NCBI GenBank assembly: GCA_023375675.1 | Contig: JALQBC010000055.1 | Span: forward strand, 62,001-126,000 | Source of the DNA: Cytospora piceicola | Taxonomy: Eukaryota; Ascomycota; Sordariomycetes; Diaporthales; Cytosporaceae | DNA: 64,000 bases | Direction: 5' to 3' | Shown: positions 13,500-24,426 of the stretch, one piece after another | Layout of the letters: each line of letters opens with the position of its first letter | How positions within the stretch are numbered: position 1 is the stretch's first letter | Translations under genes and position numbers: made by a program | The notes under the pieces: model-generated | What the model saw: the letters and a program-made list of their open reading frames with translations, nothing else | The model's database searches: none | What the model was told of the DNA's origin: nothing

Positions 13500-14473
13500 A
13501 AGGCACCACTGGAGGAAAGAAGACGTTATTCAGTATGAAAAGTCATTACGCGGCCTCTGCAGAAGCCTTCTCTACCAGATACTCAGATACTGCCCCGAGC
13601 TTATGGCTACGGCGCTGCCATTTCAGATGAACAAGCTATGACTGCACCTTGGCTGACACCGAAGACCATCGAGACTTCGGATACAGAAATTGTGAAGGCA
13701 TTCTCCAACATCATCGCCTCGCCCCACCTGTATGAGAACAAGTGCATCTGCATCTTTGTCGACGGACTGGACGAATTCAACCAACAGTTGAAGATGACTA
13801 TAAAGTTCTTGTCGACCTGCTAAATCACTGGGCAGCCATATCCCCGGAGAATGTGAGGATCAGCGTATCTAGCCGAGAATACCCAGTCTTCATGAGCGCG
13901 TTCTCAGAAAACTTTAGAATACGGCTTCATGACCTTACCAGGCACGACATGAATGTTTATATTCGAGACAGGCTTTCTCATTCCAGGAGTGATAATGATT
14001 TCGAATCGCTGGTCCCGTCAATGATACAAAAAGCAAAGGGTGTCTTCCTGTGGGTGACACTGGTTGTAAAAGCCTTGCGTGAGGGACTCGACAGTGGGTC
14101 GTCTTGCGCTGATCTGACGCACGAAGTCGACGTTCTTCCAAATGAGTTGGAAAGCCTGTATAGGCATATACTACGGACACTTGGTAAGACAGCGAGAAGA
14201 AGAGCGTATCAGACATTTGCGATGATTGTCGAGTTGAACAATCATAATTACAAAATGTCGCTACTCGCATACTCCTTCTTGGGTGATTACGAACGGGACG
14301 ATAACTTCTTTGTTATGCAGACGGAATCATTTCCACTGAGGAGTCTACCAGACACCCATAACAAAAGGAGACTGAAGTTTTCCAAGGAAAAGTTAGCGGG
14401 CTGGTGCAGAGGGCTCGTCAACTGGTTGAGCCGTACGATGCTTCCCTTGAAGGTTGGGGACACTGGAATCTGA
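13500..14473 (+). pseudogene. Frameshifted NACHT/STAND (NLR-type) NTPase relic
   Basis: Segments of a fungal NACHT protein follow each other in order but in different frames. A decayed P-loop (GTTGGKKTL, 13502-13528) is in one frame. RGLCRSLLYQILRYCPELM (from 13549) is in a second. The Walker B-like CICIFVDGLDEF (13638-13823 frame) is in a third. From about 13785 the frame shifts again to KVLVDLLNHWAAISPENVRI, then SSREYPVF, LTRHDMNVYIRDRL, KGVFLWVTLVV and LPNELESLYRHIL, all typical of the fungal NACHT module, ending at 14473. At least three frame changes, a P-loop lacking the GKS/T signature and no C-terminal repeats argue for a dead copy. An intact relative would act as a cytoplasmic non-self or heterokaryon-incompatibility sensor. 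Introns alone cannot easily explain the joins. Confidence 0.8.
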
Positions 14474-14702
14474 CACTGGATTTCACCCACCGAACCGATA
14501 GCATGAACAATGACAAGGGCTGAGCCCACTGAATGTTCTCACCCTCTAGAGTCCCAAGTACTACACTTATAAAGCACATTGAGGCAGGAGGTTTAGAACA
14601 TGAAACATAAGTTTTTTATGTCATCCATTTATTGTTCTTTTTGCCTCACGATGGTACGAGCTTCACCACAGCCCGCCCCTATTCCCGATCTCAACCTACA
14701 TT

Positions 14703-17700
14703 CTACACCTCAAAGTTCTCAAACAGGAAGCTCGGCGACCCGGGCACCGCATTCTCAGAAATGGGGCTGGTCACATCAATCTCCTTTCCATCGTCTGTGA
14801 GATCCTTGCCCTTCTTGGTGCCCTCCTGGGCCATGACAATGGCGATCTTCTGGAAGCCGGTCGTGCGCTTGAGGCCGGCGACCATGTCTAGCAGGATCTG
14901 CTGCTCGTTGAAGGCGAGCTTGCGCTCCAGGACGACCGACGCGTCCTCGCCGGATTGCAGGCGCTTCTTGAGCTGCATCACGAAGGGCATGGCCTTCTTC
15001 ATCTCGCCCATCTTGCCGATCTTGCCGTTGAACTCCTTCTCATTTGTGATGGAGTTGGTGGACGCGTCCCAGTTCTCGCGCAGCAGGTCGATGTACTTTT
15101 CTTGCCAGGCGGGGAACTTCTCGGTTGTGAAGACACTGTGGGGCGCATATGTCAGTCAAGCAATTCGATCCAGGGTGTCATACCGGAAGACAGGGAACTT
15201 ACGTCAGCATCTTGGGCTTCTTGGGGTCATAGACCGTGTCCTTGCCCTTTGCCTTCTTCTTCAGCTGGGTAGACTCAGCACTGTTGATGTTGCTCGAGGT
15301 GTGACGGACATAGTCACGCGCGGCGGACAGACCGGGGTTCGGTGCAGGAACCTCGGGGTACTGAGCCAGTTGGATGGACTGGGGCTTCTTCAGGATTTCC
15401 AACCAGACCCACTCAGACCAATGCGGCGCTACGACAGCCATGACCAAAGCCTGCAGCTCGAAGTAGCGGAAAGCCAGGTCCTTGTGCATCTTGATGCCGG
15501 AGCCGATGCATGCCTCACGGTAGAAGTCCCTTGCTGAGGTGAAGTCAAACCAAGCAGCCTTCAGCGCGAGCTTATAGTTGGTCTCGGTGTACTCCTTCTT
15601 AGCCTCGGCCACCAACATGTTCATCTCATTGTCAAACAGAGCATCCTGGTAAGAGTTCAGAGGTCCGGTTCTCAGTTCAGTATCCTTGGATACTTCCTCG
15701 ATCCATTCCCTGTTGTTGAACAGTTTCAGGACGGCGGCATCAGCCACGTCCTCCTCGAAGTTGGCATCGGTGACACCATCACCGGCATCGGCCAGAGCAA
15801 CACGGGCGGCGTCAGCTCCGTACTTCTTGACGGTGTCATCCAGGGTCATGAAGTTTCCGGTGGATTTAGACATCTTGGCGCCGTTCAGCATCAGATGGCC
15901 GTTTGCTCGGACTCCACGGGGCCAGTACTCCTTGGGGAAGAGGGCGACGTGGTTGTAAAGGAAGAAAGTCAGGTGGTTAGGAATCAGGTCCTTGCCAGAC
16001 ACACGCACGTCCAGGGGGTACCAGTACTCGAAGTCGCGGCGCATGCCCTCCAGAGTCGCCTTGGGGATCTTGGACTTCTCCAGGAGCTCGTCGCTGAGTT
16101 CTGTCCTGCAATAGATGTAATCCCAGACCTCATCAATCATCTGCTCGGGAGTGATGTCACCCTTGCCCTTCGATTGGCCGTAGAGATCGGTGTGCAGCCA
16201 TGGCACAATGGTGTAGTAACTCATGTAAATCGTGGAGTCACTCAGAGACTCGACCAGGAAGGTCGGGTCGAAGGGCAGCTTCGAACCCAGGCCGTACGTT
16301 CTTGCACAAGCCCACTGGTTCAGCCAGTTCAGAACACCGATGAAGGCGTTCTTGGTTTCGCCAGAATAAGTGTTCAGGCCGTTCTGAACCCAGTCAATGG
16401 TCTGGTCTCTCCACTTTGCCTCACCGTAGTCAATGAACCACTGGTCCATCAGGGCCACGATACATTTGTCACCAGATCTGCTGACGACAATACCCTCCGG
16501 CTCAGCGTAGGCGAAAGCCTCACCAGCAGCAATTAGATCGCCTCGGACCTTGGCTTTGGCAACCTCGACCTTCTCGCCCTTGTACTTGCCGACCAGCAAA
16601 GTACCCTGGTAGTAGCCCTCCTTGTATGCCAACTCCTTGGCCTCAGCCAGGGGCTTAGCATCCTTGGGAGAGGCAATCTTCAGCTTCTCCACGAGGTGCT
16701 GGGCGCAGATATCTCCGTAGCTAGGCGTGGAGATAATAGGGAAGATCTCCAACTCGGCCCACTCCTTCTGAATACCGTAGAAGTCCGCCTTCTTGGCAAG
16801 CTCACGGACGGTCGCGAAGTCATCGGGTGAGTCTGAAGGGACGCTTGTGACGACACCAGTTCCCTTCGTCTCCAGAACTGTGTCCATGGGCAGGATACGG
16901 ACACCATCCTTGTGCAGGGACAGAGGGGCGTGGACCAGAGTACCAATGCAATCGGATCCCTTGAGCTCGGCCTTGGAAGTAGGGACAACACCGTCCTCCA
17001 GCAGCAGCCCTTGGAATGCCATGTTTCGAGCGGCGCGGTCGGTCATAACGTAGTAGTCGTTATCGGAGGCCTGGTAAATGCCGTATGCAAGCTTGGGTCC
17101 GACGTAACAAGAGGTCTGGCCGTACATGGTTTCTGGGCGGAGAGTTGCGGGGACAAAGAAGACGTTCGAACCTTCTGGTAGTTTGCCCTTGATGGCCTCG
17201 GCAGCCTTGGGCGCCCACTCCAGGACCTTCAGCTTCAGTGCCGTGTATTCTTGAGGGCCAACGCCCTCTCCTTCGCTCCGATCGTGATCCATACATGGCT
17301 GTCCGTCCTTGATGGAGTAAATGGTGTACCTCGTGCCGAACTTGATCTTGTTCAACTCCTTGAGTCGGATCATTTGCCACCTTACAAAGGCTGGAGATGT
17401 TCACGTCAGTACAAGCCACTCCCAAGAGAGCTTGCCACTAGGCAGGGGCGACTCACCGTCATAGTATGGGTTCGCCTCAGTCGTGACGAATTGTCTCCTC
17501 CAGTCTATCCTGCAACCCAGAGCGGACAGATCACGCCTGCACAGGGGAGGGAAGAACTCCAGCCAGTAGTCGGCGTCCGCGAAGCGGTGGATCTCATTCC
17601 GGGGAATGCCGACCGACTCCATGATCTGGAACTGGTACTTCGCCTTGACCGTCTTGGCATTGGCCTTGCCCTTTGTAGCCTTGAACTTGGTGACATCCTC

Positions 17701-18373
17701 GTTCTTGGCCTGTACTGTGACCTCTTTTCCACCGGACTTCTCCATCGCGATCTCGGCCTCCTCATCGTAGTTTTCGAACCCCTGACCGAACAGCTTGACC
17801 TCCTTTGCGATCTTGTCGGCCGAGGCCTTGATGGGCAGTCCTGTGCAGTGGTAACCCTGGGGCCACAGCACGCGCTTGCCCTTCATGCGCTCCCATCCTA
17901 CCATGAACTCAACCTTGCTGTCCGAGAAGGCATGGCCCACGTGCAGGACACCGTTCCTATGCAGTACCCATGTCAGCACTGCGTGGTCCAGATCCAGTTG
18001 CAACTTGATTGCTCCAGCCCAGCCGTTGTATCCGGTGTTCGATGCTCAGGCGCGGGAAAGGGACATGGCGCACATGTATGGGTACGCGATGGTACCGAAG
18101 AATTTTGGGTATTTCTCTCGGAGCTCCGAGGAGCTGATGGAGTGCAGAGGGATCTCCTCGATGGTGGGGGCATCAGGCTGGAAGACTCGGTCGTTCTCCC
18201 ACTTCTCTTGGATCTTCTTCTCCCATGATACTAGGGTGTCTCGTTTCTCGGTCTGTTGAATGCCACAGCGTGTATGAGTATTGGGGAATAGAAGGCGGAT
18301 TGGGCGCAGGAGAACGTACACCCTTGAGCTCCTTCGTCTTGGAGACGGGGACAACGATATTGCTCGCCGCCAT
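14703..18373 (-). CDS. CDC60: Cytosolic leucyl-tRNA synthetase
   Basis: Five exons on the minus strand (18373-18320, 18252-18074, 17956-17457, 17390-15203, 15135-14703) give 1117 residues, normal for eukaryotic cytosolic LeuRS. All introns are GT-AG with conserved frame. The class I signature HVGH (in YPYMNGVLHVGHAF) and KMSKS (GAKMSKSTGNF) are both present, and a CP1 editing insert lies between them, with the usual RPETMYGQT context. The C-terminal anticodon-binding and extension regions end NFEV. The enzyme charges tRNA-Leu in the cytosol. The start is the ATG at 18373, giving MAASNIVVPVSKTKELKG before intron 1. It is head-to-head with the small gene at 18869, separated by 495 bp. The symbol follows the yeast orthologue. 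Confidence 0.95.
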
Positions 18374-18868
18374 GGTCGGGATGATTCCTGTTGCTCCCAA
18401 ATTGAGAAGTAGTTTTCACTAGGATCTAGATTTAGCAATGGCGATCTATGTGAGTGATTTGATTCCCAATTGAACTCACGGAACAGCCTCGTTATGCCGT
18501 CTGTTTTGTCCTTTTAATGTACGAAGGGGGGGTTCCGAGGTCGAAGTTGAGTCACTGATCAATTAAGCAGTTGCTGCTTGGGCTGGTAGGGGCCAAAATT
18601 TCATACCACCGGCCGCACCAAGAACGGGAGACCGCGGGGTTAGTGGGTCCAGTATGATGCGCGACGGGCGTGACAGGGAACAGGGATTCCGACACTAAGT
18701 GAGTACTGTGGTATGTGAAGTACCCGGCAATACCTAGGTACACACTGCCACATGCCACAGGGGTGTTGTCGGACAACCTTACCTCGACTCTCAACAACGA
18801 CATCTCAGCAGATACACCGAGTCAACCGCTCAATTGACCTGTTGACTACCGTCCACTGATCTCCAATC
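18374..18868. promoter_or_regulatory. Shared divergent promoter, LeuRS and small TM gene
   Basis: This 495-bp interval between two divergent start codons must hold both promoters. It contains a TACCTAGGTA palindrome near 18729-18740. I see no further gene. Promoter function is inferred from layout only. Confidence 0.5.
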
Positions 18869-19424
18869 ATGTTCACAACACTGATTCGAAGAGCTGCCCA
18901 GGAGGCGAGACCGTCCAACCCGGCATACCTACGACAGATAAGAGAACTATACCCACCCAAGAAGGTTTGGCCGCCTGACTTCAAGAGACTCTCGCTCCAA
19001 GAGCAGCTCAAGTTCGAGAAGAAGTTCAAGCGACGGCTGGCTCTCGCTACGTTGCGGCCACGATGGGATAAGTTACTCAAGCTTGTGCAGCTGTTCAGTG
19101 TCACATGTATGTGGAGGACCAGTTAATCTTACATATCCGGGACATCGGGTCCCCAATATATTGTTTGGCAGCTTGGACTGACACATTCCAGCCGTCATCG
19201 TCTACGCCATCTTGTTCATGGACTGGCAAACCGAGCGACATCCGTTTATTGGAGTAAGTCTTCTTGACCGTCCCCCAATGGTCCATCCGAGCATTCAAAG
19301 GCGGACATTGACACTGGCACAGGTACGGGAGAGCGTTTGGAGTTTGTTCGGGTATGACTATGAATCATCGTCCAAAAAGCCAACACAGAAGAACCATCCT
19401 CAAGGTCTACCACAGGACAAATAA
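18869..19424 (+). CDS. Small one-TM, probably mitochondrial, fungal protein
   Basis: Three exons, 18869-19106, 19192-19253 and 19323-19424, give 133 residues; both introns are GT-AG (GTATGT...TTCCAG and GTAAGT...GCACAG). The N-terminus is basic and Arg-containing (MFTTLIRRAAQEARPSNP), followed by RQIRELYPPKKVWPPDF and a Lys/Arg-rich amphipathic stretch. One hydrophobic segment (SVIVYAILFMDW) spans the exon 1/2 junction. The C-terminus is short, Lys/Ser-rich and hydrophilic. The pattern fits a small inner-mitochondrial-membrane protein and recalls short fungal proteins of unknown function (DUF5321-like), but I cannot assign it firmly. The precise splice fit and the shared promoter with LeuRS support a real gene. 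Confidence 0.75.
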
Positions 19425-19757
19425 GGTGTGCCTGGTTATGTACATATCGCATATGACTTTCCAGGCATTCTGGCTGGGGGATACCCTGGGCATAGTATAT
19501 CTTGTTCAGCAGCGGCTCACTCTTTGTAACGGAAGATCTCTCCCCTTCATGGCGCTTGGTGACGCGACATGCCTTCTCCGTCATGCCGCTCTTACCCAAT
19601 GACGCGCCTCAAGCTTGTCGTTTGATTTCCGACGGCACGGACAGGACGCCCCTCGTGCTTTCGTGTTTCACAGTAGCTGATGCTCGGATGGTCCGACGAG
19701 ATTATAATCTGCTCCCGCATTCTCGCATGCTTCCGTCTGGATGCAGCATCTCACCCT
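19425..19757. other. Convergent intergenic spacer
   Basis: These 333 bp lie between the stop codons of the small TM gene (+) and AP-3 sigma (-), and hold both 3' flanks. I see no gene. Confidence 0.5.
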
Positions 19758-20401
19758 TCATCTCCCAGCCCAAACAAAGTTGCCACCCATGCCCAACCCG
19801 GCACCAAGGCCAGAGCCCCTCGACTCATTGACTGGCCTCTTTGCCACAGTCCCCTGGGCCTTGACACCGGCCACAATCCTATCCAAATTTGTCTCGATGA
19901 CCACACCACCGACGATCATCTCCGATAGCGTGGCGTGTAGGCTCTCGAAGTTGAAGATCAGATCTAGCTCGCACACGTTCTCAAACAGTTTGTCCAACGC
20001 CTCCACGTATACTTGGATCAGGTCGATGAGTGCGAGCGGGGATTCTGTGGAGGTCGATATTACTATAAAAAACAGCGTCGCATAGTGTCGGTATGTCACC
20101 AACGAGGGCACGTCGTTGTGTTGCTCAGCGGAGGAGTGGGAGGTGCCCGAGGCGGCGAGGAGGGGCGGAAGAGGGAGGAAGTTGCAGGACCCGGAGGGGC
20201 GATTCGAGACGAGGGTGAAGATCTCGGATATGAGGCGTTGTTGGATACTTGTGTCCTGGGAGGAGATGCGTTAGTCATGCTTGTCCTCAGCCATAGCCAG
20301 CAAGCCGCAGAGGGAAGATGGGGAGGATTTACCAGTTGCGTGTAGAATTTGGTCAGCCGGGGTTGGCCTTGGCCGTTGAAGACCAAGAAAGCGTTGATCA
20401 T
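19758..20401 (-). CDS. APS3: AP-3 adaptor complex sigma subunit
   Basis: Two exons (20401-20333 and 20255-19758) give 188 residues; the 77-nt intron has GTAAAT, a GACTAAC branch and CCCAG. The sequence is a typical clathrin-adaptor small chain (longin fold): MINAFLVFNGQGQPRLTKFY at the start, then YRHYATLFFIVI, LALIDLIQVYVEALDKLFEN and VCELDLIFNFESLH, then GGVVIETNLDRIV. The insert between the first strand and YRHYATL, and the ETN segment, favour AP-3 over AP-1/AP-2 sigma. The protein would join the delta, beta3 and mu3 subunits in Golgi/endosome-to-vacuole transport. The C-terminus is Gly-rich (GSGLGAGLGMGG). It is divergent from frataxin with 413 bp between starts. Confidence 0.92.
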
Positions 20402-20814
20402 GTTTGGTAAGGTTGTATATGTATATTGTGACCAAGTCACTGCGACAAGAGACTGGACGGCTGGTTGGTGGATGCGAGTCGGCGATGTTGAAGTTGGGAA
20501 GGAATGGGAATGGGTCGTCGAATACAGCACAGCGGAAATGTCCCGCGATTGTGATATCAGCAACATTGACATCTGGAAGCCAAGAGGAGCACGGACCACG
20601 ATACCCCTGAAAAGCTGGGGAAAGCTCCTGTCAAACGGTGGGGCCATCCACGCCCTATGTATACTTAAGTAAGTATGTAAGAGAGCTCCAATTCTTTAGC
20701 GACATCCGGATCACAGCAACCAAGGTGCCGTGCTTCATCTTCCACCTTCCCCCAAGAGCTTCAAACGCCTGGAACACGCCTCAAACGAACCGATCCATCC
20801 TCATTCCGTTCACA
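20402..20814. promoter_or_regulatory. Shared divergent promoter, AP-3 sigma and frataxin
   Basis: These 413 bp between divergent start codons must contain both promoters and 5' leaders. A near-palindromic ATACTTAAGTAAGTAT lies around 20660-20675. Function is inferred from layout. Confidence 0.45.
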
Positions 20815-21579
20815 ATGACCAAACAATTCCTCTCAAGGACCACGGGCTTGCTCTCTCGGGGCTTGCGCACCTCCACTACCTCCACCTTCCCTGGCACAAC
20901 CCGCTCTGCCCCTCGACGAACCCTCACGATTTCATCCCGGACTATCCTCGCTCCCTTGACGTCTCAGTCCAGGTTTCTTTCCACAACAAGCTCCAAATAC
21001 AAGGGCATCCTCCCCGACTCGAGCGATCCTACACCCCCGAATGTCCAAGACCACGCTCCCAAGCCCGTGCCCGCAGAGCTCACAGATGAAGAATACCATG
21101 AGCTGGCCGACGAGTACCTCGAAGTCGTTCTGGCACAGGTCGAGGCAATGGCCGAGAAGAACGAGGCCGTCGAGGTAGAATACTCGGTATGTTCCTGTCC
21201 ACACCCCCCCCCAAACCCCTTCCCCAAAACAAATAGACACGGCCAGTGTCTTCGGTCCTCTCTCATTTCCGTGGTCATGTCGAACACAACTAACTGGAAG
21301 TACCAATTATATTGATTATCCCAGGCCGGAGTCATGACCATAATACTTCCCGACCTAGGCACCTACGTGGTCAACAAACAACCCCCCAATAAGCAGATCT
21401 GGCTGTCCAGCCCCATTTCCGGCCCCAAGCGCTTCGACTACGTTCTCTACGGTGAGGGCCAGGCCCAGAAGGCAGGCACCGCCACCGGCGACTGGGTCTA
21501 CCTGCGCGACAGTACTTCGCTGACCGAGCTGTTCCTCTCGGAGCTCGGCGTCGACCTGAGCCTGCCACTCCCGCAATAG
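20815..21579 (+). CDS. YFH1: Frataxin, mitochondrial iron-sulfur cluster assembly factor
   Basis: Two exons, 20815-21186 and 21325-21579, give 208 residues; the 138-nt intron has GTATGT and TTATCCCAG and is in phase 0. The first 60-70 residues are Arg/Ser/Thr-rich without acids ([20 protein letters not shown]), a mitochondrial targeting sequence. The mature part has the acidic first helix ([18 protein letters not shown]), the beta-sheet ([20 protein letters not shown]), the signature [18 protein letters not shown], and helix 2 with [15 protein letters not shown]. Frataxin acts in the matrix as an allosteric activator of cysteine desulfurase on the ISC scaffold. The intron falls between helix 1 and the sheet. 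Confidence 0.95.
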
Positions 21580-24426
21580 AGCCTGCGGGAGGTCAACGGC
21601 GAAGAGGGAGCTGGCGACGGGGGGGTGGTGCTCGATTCATACCCCCACTCACAAATTCTCAAACATGCTTTGGACGTGGAGGAGAAGAAGGCAGGGGAGC
21701 AGTGAGCAACTTCGGTGGCTGGGAACAAACGAAGGTTTCCTAGATTACTTTGTACTTGGAGCGCAATCCATTGATAGGGCTGTCTAGGCACATTCACATA
21801 TTGCTTCTACTGCGGAACGCTGGGGTGGAATTCTCAAGTGGAGAGTCATAACACGATGGCTGACGCAAGAACGATGGTGAATTCAAGTACGGTGTGCATT
21901 ATGCGCCAACGGCAGTAGGGTCATGGGCATGAAAAGCTATGATCAATCTTTATCTTACCATTTGATACGAAAGACGGCCAGGAGTACGTCGTACAGCACG
22001 CAACCTAGGTAGGCAATTATGTAGCTAGTGCATCACGCATGCGATTGAGCAAATGCTTTTATGAGCATGGCACAAGTTGGTCCCTACAGTCGTTCTTGGG
22101 ACTATAATCACCAAGGTGGAATCGGTCTCAAGTCAATTGATGCTACATTTCTAGACCGCCTTAGCTCATAAAAAATACCTAGCTTGAATAAGGTCTCACC
22201 TTTTCTTCCAGAGTCGTCCCGTTTCATAGCCCTATTCAGTTTGCTTCGAGGTTCGATCTACTGCTTAGGACAAAGCGTCTGCAGGCTCTGTTTAAATCAA
22301 ACCATCAGCACATCCAGGGTACGTGTGGACATTGATGACCTTTGAGCCTCCCTCAGCGAGGAGTCTTCTCCATTCTGATTGTGTACGCTCGCGTACACCA
22401 CCAACGTGAGCCATCATCTACAAGTCTATACACGTAGTAGCAAGATTAGGCTTCTCTCCCGAGACGGCTTTCTCTTTGAAAAGCACGCGTGGTTACCTGG
22501 GGAACTTAACCGTCAGCAGTCGCACATCCAACTTGGACAGCCGACGACAGAGGGGACTTACCCTGACTTCAACGGTAGTCTCAGAGTCTTAGGATCCGTA
22601 GACTATCTTTGTTGTCCCAGTCATGCAGGATGCTCGAATAAAACCACTTTATTAGTCAATTAGAAGGGTAACCACCTGCACCCCTAGAGAACTAAAATTT
22701 CATCTGTTCTGATAGATGGATATCGTGCGCCTGCAATACCATTCCTCAGTTCAGATCAATTATATATGATATGTGTAAGCCAGAGAACTTGCAAGAGTGT
22801 GTCTTTGAAGATGTACTTTCGTTGTTCCTGGATAAAGCCCTCTGTGGGAGAGGAAAATGTCCTTACTTCGATCCGTTCAGGAATACGCTTACTTTATGAA
22901 ATTTTCGGTACTTCAACTTGCACTAGTAATGTGTAAGTCCCAGGTCGCAAGGGCATTGGTGCAGGCAATAACATTGTAGCTTCAATGAGACCTTTTGATG
23001 TTTAAAGAATGGAACCTAAGGGTAATATATCAACTGCGGTTTCAGCTGTTAGTTTGTACAATGTTTGGAACAGGTATCGTGTAATTCATGGTATATTGTT
23101 TGTCTCTTTAAGCAACCGTGATGCTGAAAGTCAGGGTCCGGAAGTCAAGAAGTCGTAATCCATGCCGAGGGCTCGTAACCCCGTCCCAACACCCCAGGAC
23201 TGCATGAGTGTCATTTCCACGAGGCGCAAGCTGTTGATTTAGAGCTACAAGATGCTCCATCCGTATTCCGCGGCCTGTCGAGCCTGGAATGACTTCAATC
23301 TCTCTTCTGCAGACATTGTGGGCCTTGAGAACACCCTGAACATCTGTAGGAGGGACACGCTGAAAGCAATGTTCATTAGGTTTGATACCGAGGCGATTAA
23401 CACGGGTGGACAGGCCCAGAAGGACGTGTCTTTGCTATTGCTTGCTAACGTATGACCTTGGGGCTTTGTAGTTGGCTCGAGTTGAAACGGATATAATCCG
23501 CTACTGTCTGTCTGTAACACCAAAGGTGTGTAAAATCGTTCACTTGTGTAAAGTAGCTCAAATGTGTATCAAGGCCAGGGAGAGAAAGGAACTGGCCTGC
23601 TCGACGGTGGAAATACCCGTGCAAGAATGCGTCACTACCATCGGTTGTGATCCCTCGATGGTATGTATTCTGGTTTCGTAAGTTGAGTAGCATCAAGCCA
23701 CCATGCACGGTGACTTGCGGTTTTACACCCATCCATGGGTCTGTCATCTAGATCCGTGAATCAATGATCTTCTATGACATGCCCCATTGGGCTTCCGAGG
23801 GTTGAAGCGTATCTCGACTAACTCGAGGTATTGATAGGGTACCACCTTGCAAGGTGGATAGATCTTAATGTCGTTTCATACATGTCAATACCCGTGGGAA
23901 TATACACGCCCTCCGCCCTACAGCCTCCTGGCCCCCCGCCCCCCTCCTGAATGAGTATGGCGCAGCATATGCCTCTCATTACAAATGTAGACTTTCCTGT
24001 CGCGATAATGGAATCATAAATGACCTAATAGTAGGCATAGAAGTGCCTGAAAAGGCTGAAACCTGCAAGGACATATTGTCCAGAGACTTCGGCTCCTTCC
24101 AGTGAGACATAGTACACATTATTTGTATTCGCGCTCGCCGACGGGCTATCTCCAAAATGTAAAATGTGAACGAGAGACCTATTTCATCCCAAGGCCGTTC
24201 CGACTTCCCCAACGCAATGCAGAAAGGAATATGTAGAACCACCCAGGAAGGTTCCAAACCGGGTTTCTGACTCGAGGGCTGGATGCTGTTTGCAGTCCGC
24301 AATATATCCAACCCCAGCAACCCGGCTGGCCACCATCTTCGCCAAATATACCCCCACCATTCCTGCCTGTACACCGAGGCACAGATGGGACCAAAGGTTT
24401 CAAGCTTCCCCTACAGACCTTGACGA
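21580..24426. other. Gene-poor stretch, frataxin to EDE1-like gene
   Basis: I find no gene I can support. The last ~450 bp are the 3' flank of the minus-strand EDE1-like gene. A perfect 8-bp inverted repeat lies at 22381-22398. Around 23245-23750 both strands carry 70-100-codon open frames (one minus-strand stretch reads MSAEERLKSFQARQAAEYG) that look like relics but match no family I know. Confidence 0.4.
22381..22398. repeat. Perfect short inverted repeat
   Basis: GTGTACGC, then TC, then GCGTACAC: two 8-nt arms that are exact reverse complements around a 2-nt centre. It sits in gene-poor DNA. It could be a dimeric protein-binding site or chance. Confidence 0.6.

Noticed and set aside
17251..18228. 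Plus-strand 325-codon frame opposite LeuRS
   Set aside because: It is antisense to conserved LeuRS exons and spans their introns without own splice logic or recognisable protein sequence.
23245..23750. Overlapping 70-100-codon frames on both strands
   Set aside because: One stretch (MSAEERLKSFQARQAAEYG) looks protein-like, but no extension, splice site or family supports a gene.
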